Positions 5,365 to 8,782 of a stretch of 8,782 nucleotides of DNA are shown in pieces. The notes under the pieces were generated by a model that worked only from the letters and a program-made list of their open reading frames with translations, searched no databases and had not been told where the DNA came from. Location of the stretch: assembly GCF_900316895.1 (NCBI RefSeq), contig NZ_ONER01000060.1, forward strand, positions 1 through 8,782. The letters are read 5' to 3'. Made by a program: the position numbers and the translations under genes. Each line of letters begins with the position of its first letter. Position 1 is the first letter of the stretch. The DNA comes from an uncultured Methanobrevibacter sp. (GTDB lineage: Archaea; Methanobacteriota; Methanobacteria; Methanobacteriales; Methanobacteriaceae).

Positions 5365-6528
5365 ATGAGTGATAAAACTGTTTTACTTGAAGATCAAAAA
5401 GAAATTACAACCTTCCTGTTGGATGAGGGAGATATAACCGAAACCGTTAATGTACTTCCAAACGGGAACATGAGAGGATATGATTACTCCGGACAAAAGA
5501 TTCACGCAGAAGATGTTGTAACATTATCAAGCAAATCTGAAATAGGAAAAATTCATGTGAGAAGATATTGTGAAGATAATGAAGACTGCTTAATCTTAGG
5601 CATTGCCGTTAACAATCCACTTACCATGACTGGAGGAAAGAGAAAAACAGCTATTTTAATCCTAGGACATATCTTCAGATTAAAATTAGCTAGTGGAATT
5701 AAAAACGTTAATGTTAAAGACAGAATAGCATTAACACCCAATGGGGCTGTCGTTAATGATGTAGGCACATGCTTTGCAATGCATCCGGTAGAAGATTCAG
5801 ATGAATATCATTTTGTCGAAGTCTTCCTCCCTTACAATTCTTCAGCTTGTAAGTCAGAACCAATACCTTCATGTGGAACTTATTGGGAAACTACAGAAAA
5901 TGAATCAATAGCAGACATATCTTCCGATTTTGAAAGCAATTTCATTAACGCACATGGTGCAAAAAACGTAGGATTAGCTAGTGACAATACCGGAGAGTTT
6001 TATTTAACGGGTGAGGCAAAATTCTTTGAAGACCCAGTTTTTGTAGGTGCACTAGTTAAAAAAGGAAGCGATGTCTACTACAATGATCCTATGCAAATAA
6101 AATTCAAATTCAAAATAGACGGATATAATGATTCTGGCGGCTTTGGTTTCTGTATTGAATCAAGTGGATATGGTGGAGTATTCATTGGAGCAATCAGAGA
6201 AAACCCAGGAATATTAGGTATTGGTGATTTTGAAGAAGACATGTATACAATATCAGATAAATCTGTAACCCTTCAGAAGAATACAGAGTATGGCGTAATA
6301 TTCACAAATAATCCTGAAGATGAAAATTATGTGATGGAAGTGTATGATGAAAATAATGAATTAATATCAACAGTCAATTTCTTAAAATCATACATATTTG
6401 ATAATCCATACTCTGAAGTAGATAAAACCAAACCATTACACTTCGGAATCCTGTCCCATTCATGGGGTGCTGAATTAAGTAAATTTATCGTTAAAGATGT
6501 TGAAATAAAAACTCCGATAAGAAATTAA
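5365..6528 (+). CDS. Decoration-protein-like domain fused to jelly-roll domain, 387 aa
   Basis: The start ATG follows GTGAT (5356-5360), which contains the stop of the previous gene, exactly as in the paralogue at 1630. Residues 1-157 are homologous to that protein: T-V-L-L-E-D-Q-K-E-I-T-T-F-L-L-D, I-L-G-I-A-V-N-N-P, K-D-R-I-A-L-T-P-N-G-A-V-V, and H-P-V-E-D-S-D-E-Y. The layout (G-I-A-V, later G-H-I-F-R-L, D-R-I, G-A-V-V) is reminiscent of DUF2190-type decoration proteins. After a linker with C-K-S-E-P-I-P-S-C, residues 185-387 are a beta-rich domain with I-K-F-K-F-K-I-D-G, G-G-F-G-F-C-I and Y-V-M-E-V-Y-D-E-N-N-E-L, again ConA/LamG-like. In the paralogue the same N-domain carries a collagen tail instead, so the N-domain seems to be a common mount for different display parts. 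Whether it sits on the capsid or the tail is not decided by the sequence. Confidence 0.7.
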   Translation: MSDKTVLLEDQKEITTFLLDEGDITETVNVLPNGNMRGYDYSGQKIHAEDVVTLSSKSEIGKIHVRRYCEDNEDCLILGIAVNNPLTMTGGKRKTAILILGHIFRLKLASGIKNVNVKDRIALTPNGAVVNDVGTCFAMHPVEDSDEYHFVEVFLPYNSSACKSEPIPSCGTYWETTENESIADISSDFESNFINAHGAKNVGLASDNTGEFYLTGEAKFFEDPVFVGALVKKGSDVYYNDPMQIKFKFKIDGYNDSGGFGFCIESSGYGGVFIGAIRENPGILGIGDFEEDMYTISDKSVTLQKNTEYGVIFTNNPEDENYVMEVYDENNELISTVNFLKSYIFDNPYSEVDKTKPLHFGILSHSWGAELSKFIVKDVEIKTPIRN

Positions 6529-6542
6529 TAAGGTGATAATTT

Positions 6543-7607
6543 ATGGCAGAGACAACAAATTGGATTGAAATCGGACCAGTTATGGGAGATACAGGAGCCA
6601 CTGGCCCGAAAGGTGATAAGGGAGATACAGGTGCAACCGGCTCACAAGGACCTACAGGGCCAAAAGGAGACACAGGTGATACTGGTCTTGGAACTACAAT
6701 AAAAGGAAGCTATCCTTCATATGAAGCATTAATAGAAGCTCATCCAACAGGAACAGCAACTGATGCATATTTAGTAAACGGCACCATTTACATTTGGGAT
6801 ACTGTTAACAATGAATGGATTAATGGAGGTTCTTTAAAAGGACCAAAAGGTGATAAAGGAGACACAGGAGAGAAAGGTGACACTGGTGATACAGGTGATA
6901 AAGGAGATACTGGTGAGAAAGGTAGTAAAGGAGACAAGGGTGAGACTGGAGCAACTGGAGAGAAAGGAGAACAAGGACTTAAGGGAGATACTGGAGACAC
7001 AGGACCTGCTGGAGATACTGGACCGACCGGGGCAACTGGTGACACCGGAGCTGCTGGTATTGGTACTACTATTAAAGGTTCGTATAATACTTACGAGGAA
7101 CTAATAGCTGCACATCCAACCGGTAATGATGGAGATAGCTATTTAGTAAACGGCTCCCTTTATGTTTGGCTTGATAATGCTTGGGAAAATGTAGGAAATA
7201 TAAAAGGAGAAACAGGGGATACCGGTGCAACAGGGCCTAAAGGTGATACTGGTGTTGGTAGTGATGAGGAAGCAGGATGGAAACTGCCAGTCGATGAAAT
7301 AAGAACAACGAATACATTACCTGCCGGTGTAAGTGCAGGATATCGAGTAGCTATTGTTACTAGCTCAGTCATGGCCATTAAAGAATATAACGGAAGTTCA
7401 TGGGATACAGAATCACTTGATCCATATTCTGTAATACCCTTAAAACATTCTGGAGGAATACAAATGTATTTGGCAAAATCAACAGGTCCAGTATATATGG
7501 GCGTAGATTATGGAGTTTTCGGTAAATTCCGCTTTATGACTCAAGCAGCATATGATGCGCTAAGTAGCTATGATGAGGATACAATTTATTTTGTAAGAAG
7601 TTCATAA
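6543..7607 (+). CDS. Collagen-like tail-fibre protein with C-terminal tail-tip motif, 354 aa
   Basis: GGTGAT at 6533-6538 precedes the ATG by about five nt. The order is: N-terminal W-I-E-I-G (7-11); collagen 15-48; intact module 51-100; collagen 100-172 (24 triplets); intact module 175-222; collagen 222-237. The C-terminal part 241-354 has W-K-L-P-V-D-E-I-R-T, Y-R-V-A-I-V and I-K-E-Y-N-G-S-S-W. The end, F-M-T-Q-A-A-Y-D-A-L ... D-E-D-T-I-Y-F-V, is a motif very common at the ends of phage tail and receptor-binding proteins. This is the only collagen-like gene here with both complete modules and a C-terminal domain, so it is the best candidate for a full-length fibre. It shares a 29-nt perfect repeat with the 2275 gene. 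Likely trimeric, on the virion surface. Confidence 0.85.
   Translation: MAETTNWIEIGPVMGDTGATGPKGDKGDTGATGSQGPTGPKGDTGDTGLGTTIKGSYPSYEALIEAHPTGTATDAYLVNGTIYIWDTVNNEWINGGSLKGPKGDKGDTGEKGDTGDTGDKGDTGEKGSKGDKGETGATGEKGEQGLKGDTGDTGPAGDTGPTGATGDTGAAGIGTTIKGSYNTYEELIAAHPTGNDGDSYLVNGSLYVWLDNAWENVGNIKGETGDTGATGPKGDTGVGSDEEAGWKLPVDEIRTTNTLPAGVSAGYRVAIVTSSVMAIKEYNGSSWDTESLDPYSVIPLKHSGGIQMYLAKSTGPVYMGVDYGVFGKFRFMTQAAYDALSSYDEDTIYFVRSS
6585..6686 (+). repeat. Collagen-like Gly-X-Y array, 11 triplets
   Basis: Residues 15-48 of the 6543 gene keep glycine every third position. This array has more proline (P-K, P-T, P-K) than the arrays in the 2275 gene. Confidence 0.9.
6693..6842 (+). repeat. Inter-collagen module, copy 3 (intact)
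   Basis: T-T-I-K-G-S-Y-P-S-Y, A-H-P-T-G, D-A-Y-L-V-N-G-T-I-Y-I-W, then six residues, then W-I-N-G-G-S-L-K-G leading into collagen. This copy shows how the halves that end and start other genes belong together. Confidence 0.9.
6840..7058 (+). repeat. Collagen-like Gly-X-Y array, 24 triplets
   Basis: Residues 100-172 of the 6543 gene. E-K and D-K pairs followed by G-D-T dominate, giving many K-G-D and K-G-E steps; a proline-containing patch (P-A, P-T) lies near the end. Confidence 0.9.
6864..6892 (+). repeat. 29-nt perfect repeat, copy 2 (copy 1 at 2827-2855)
   Basis: Identical to 2827-2855 at every base, in the same codon phase, 4037 bp further on. Identity across synonymous positions is more than protein similarity needs. 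Confidence 0.85.
7065..7208 (+). repeat. Inter-collagen module, copy 4 (intact)
   Basis: T-T-I-K-G-S-Y-N-T-Y-E-E-L-I, A-H-P-T-G, G-D-S-Y-L-V-N-G-S-L-Y-V-W, then L-D-N-A, then W-E-N-V-G-N-I-K-G. Closest in form to the split copies at 2140 and 3037. Confidence 0.9.
7206..7253 (+). repeat. Collagen-like Gly-X-Y array, 5 triplets
   Basis: Residues 222-237 of the 6543 gene (E-T, D-T, A-T, P-K, D-T in X-Y). It connects the fourth module to the C-terminal domain. Confidence 0.85.
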
Positions 7608-7615
7608 GTGATAGT

Positions 7616-7882
7616 ATGGAATTGTCGGATGAAATGTTAACGGAAATCAGCTATGTTAATATCTCAAAGTACAGGACAAAGGCAATCAAATCTTTGGAGG
7701 AAAGTCCTAAAATACCAAGTGTCATTGCAAGGGATTCTGGGATTAGGACAAATCATATTTCAAAAGTTCTAAGGGAATTGAAGGAACATGAACTTGTTGA
7801 GTGCATTAATCCCGAAGCCAGGAAGGGCAGGTTGTATAGGTTGACAGATAAAGGTGAGAATATAGTTGGAAATTTAGAATAA
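7616..7882 (+). CDS. Winged helix-turn-helix transcriptional regulator, 88 aa
   Basis: GTGAT (7608-7612) lies 3 nt before the ATG and directly after the stop of the fibre gene. Residues 15-28 form helix 1 (I-S-K-Y-R-T-K-A-I-K-S-L), 33-42 helix 2 (I-P-S-V-I-A-R-D-S-G), and 44-60 the recognition helix (R-T-N-H-I-S-K-V-L-R-E-L-K). Residues 61-84 form the wing, with A-R-K-G-R-L-Y-R-L-T-D-K-G at its core. This is the MarR/ArsR-like layout of many small single-domain regulators in Methanobacteriales, and the length is usual for them. There is no ligand-binding or metal-binding Cys/His cluster. Being the last gene of a structural run is unusual; it may report late transcription back to an early promoter. 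It could also be a host gene next to the provirus end. DNA target unknown. Confidence 0.85.
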   Translation: MELSDEMLTEISYVNISKYRTKAIKSLEESPKIPSVIARDSGIRTNHISKVLRELKEHELVECINPEARKGRLYRLTDKGENIVGNLE

Positions 7883-7922
7883 ATTAAATAAACAATATGG
7901 ATTATTCTAAAATTTCATATAA

Positions 7923-7943
7923 TAACTTTATCAGCTAAAGTTA
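7923..7943. terminator. Perfect 8-bp hairpin between convergent genes
   Basis: TAACTTTA (7923-7930), a five-base loop TCAGC, and TAAAGTTA (7936-7943) form a perfect inverted repeat. It starts 40 bases after the regulator stop. No strong T-run follows on either strand, so it may be an RNA 3' end structure or a protein-binding palindrome rather than a terminator. Confidence 0.4.
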
Positions 7944-7985
7944 ACATTGTACTAAAAATAAATAACAGAGTTTCTACCAATCTGC

Positions 7986-8014
7986 AACATTTATTTGTTT
8001 TTTTGTTAAATGTT
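7986..8014 (+). terminator. Hairpin with T-rich loop; probable end of the plus-strand operon
   Basis: AACATTTA (7986-7993) and TAAATGTT (8007-8014) are perfect inverted repeats. The 13-base loop is nearly all T and includes T7 at 7998-8004. Archaeal RNA polymerase stops at oligo-T tracts, so this T-run, about 115 nt after the last plus-strand stop and just before the convergent gene ends, is a good terminator candidate; the stem may add to it. Confidence 0.5.
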
Positions 8015-8037
8015 ACAATTACTGATTTTTATTTAAT

Positions 8038-8782
8038 TTAGTAAAGTTTAAAATTATCATCAATAGCTGAAATAAATTCCAATATATTTACTACTTGTTT
8101 AAATATTAACATGCTTTCATTATAAGATAAAACATCATTATCATGAGCATATGTTTGATTATTTCTAACACTATTAAAAATTGATAATAAAGAAATTAAT
8201 TGCTTAAAAATTGTTTCAGACATGTCTGATTCAATAAAATTATTTTCTTTAAGAAAATTAACATAATATTTCATAAGTTTATCAATTCCATCAAATTTAT
8301 CAAATGGAATATTATTAGAACAACATAAATTTCTTAAAATGTTTTGAAGTAATGTATGTAACCTATCTAATGCAAAAATTGGCTTACCTTCAGCAATAGT
8401 CTTATTAATATCTTTAATTAAATCTATAATCCTTTTTTCAGAAGATATTTCATCAGTGACAATAACTTTATTTGAATAATTGTTTAAAATTAGTTTTGCT
8501 TTATTCAATAACTCATCATCACAATCATAATAAACTATTTCATAATATTCGACTAAATCACTAACTACCTTAAATATATCTTCATCTGATTCATATCGCC
8601 AAAAATATCTTAATATATTTGCTTTAGAGGAACTGCCTTGAGTTTTTTCAACATTTCTTAAATAACCATCATCATATACATCAATCCCAACTGAATCCCT
8701 AATAAAATTATTAAATGTACCATTACTAAAATCTAATACATATCCACTTTCCATTTCAAATAATTTTTCAAAAAAACTAAAT
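8038..8782 (-). CDS. Abortive infection (Abi-C type) family protein, probably 5'-truncated by the window edge
   Basis: The stop is at 8038-8040. The frame is open to the right edge; the first ATG inside is at 8752-8754, but it has no Shine-Dalgarno site. The codons before it read F-F-E-K-L-F-E, which fits the conserved run into S-G-Y-V-L-D-F-S-N. The real start is therefore probably outside. Counting from that ATG, residues 3-68 hold the N-terminal part (S-G-Y-V-L-D-F-S-N-x-T-F, then G-S-S-S-K-A-N-I-L-R-Y-F-W), typical of Abi family N-terminal domains. Residues 127-232 are an all-helical Abi-C-like domain ending in the signature F-N-S-V-R-N-N-Q-T-Y-A-H-D. These proteins are thought to act in phage defence by arresting infected cells; the mechanism here is unknown. 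The gene is convergent with the virus operon and visibly richer in A/T, which suggests separate acquisition as cargo or as a host defence gene. Confidence 0.8.
   Translation of the reverse strand, partial: FSFFEKLFEMESGYVLDFSNGTFNNFIRDSVGIDVYDDGYLRNVEKTQGSSSKANILRYFWRYESDEDIFKVVSDLVEYYEIVYYDCDDELLNKAKLILNNYSNKVIVTDEISSEKRIIDLIKDINKTIAEGKPIFALDRLHTLLQNILRNLCCSNNIPFDKFDGIDKLMKYYVNFLKENNFIESDMSETIFKQLISLLSIFNSVRNNQTYAHDNDVLSYNESMLIFKQVVNILEFISAIDDNFKLY

Noticed and set aside
3401..6528. Possible diversity-generating retroelement target in the lectin-like domains.
   Set aside because: No reverse transcriptase gene and no near-identical template/variable pair with A-specific changes is visible in the window.
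7883..8037. tRNA gene or attachment site in the convergent gap.
   Set aside because: No cloverleaf pattern or CCA-end could be found, and no copy of this sequence occurs elsewhere in the window to mark an att repeat.

Overview
This window looks like the tail-fibre end of a head-tailed virus or provirus of a methanogenic archaeon, most likely a gut Methanobacteriales host such as Methanobrevibacter. The DNA is AT-rich. Ribosome-binding sites read GGAGG, GAGGTG or (G)GTGAT, all complementary to the archaeal 16S 3' end. Arg codons are mostly AGA/AGG. The small winged-helix protein at 7616-7882 is of a type I associate with this order. The assignment is from pattern recognition, not a database search.

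Layout: (1) 1-87 is the 3' end of an upstream gene. (2) 88-152 is an AT-rich gap with TATA-like boxes and a 17-bp direct repeat. (3) 153-7882 holds twelve co-directional genes with overlaps or gaps of at most 24 nt, probably one operon. Its first part (153-1034) encodes four small proteins: a tail-fibre-like fragment, an acidic protein and two proteins with two membrane segments each. Next comes a GT-A type glycosyltransferase (1031-1624). Then follows a large receptor-binding/display block (1630-7607): two paralogues sharing a ~150-residue beta-rich N-terminal domain that resembles phage decoration proteins, three Gly-X-Y collagen-like proteins, and three proteins ending in probable lectin-like jelly rolls. 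A winged-helix regulator closes the run. (4) 7883-8037 is a short convergent intergenic region with two hairpins. (5) 8038-8782, minus strand, is an even more AT-rich gene for an abortive-infection (Abi-C type) protein that runs off the right edge.

How the parts may work together (inference): the decoration-like, collagen-like and jelly-roll proteins would form a fibrous, carbohydrate-binding surface on the virion. The collagen triplets are almost proline-free and are dominated by Gly-Asp-Thr and Lys-Gly-Asp, with Thr at the Y position. The adjacent glycosyltransferase could glycosylate these threonines and so stabilise the triple helix and coat the fibre. Several non-collagen spacer modules look like those of Firmicutes phage tail fibres, which suggests exchange between bacterial and archaeal viruses in the gut. 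Two points deserve most attention. A ~45-residue inter-collagen module is cut by gene boundaries at the same internal position twice. A 29-nt perfect repeat in equal codon phase links two collagen genes 4 kb apart, so recombination would give an in-frame fusion.
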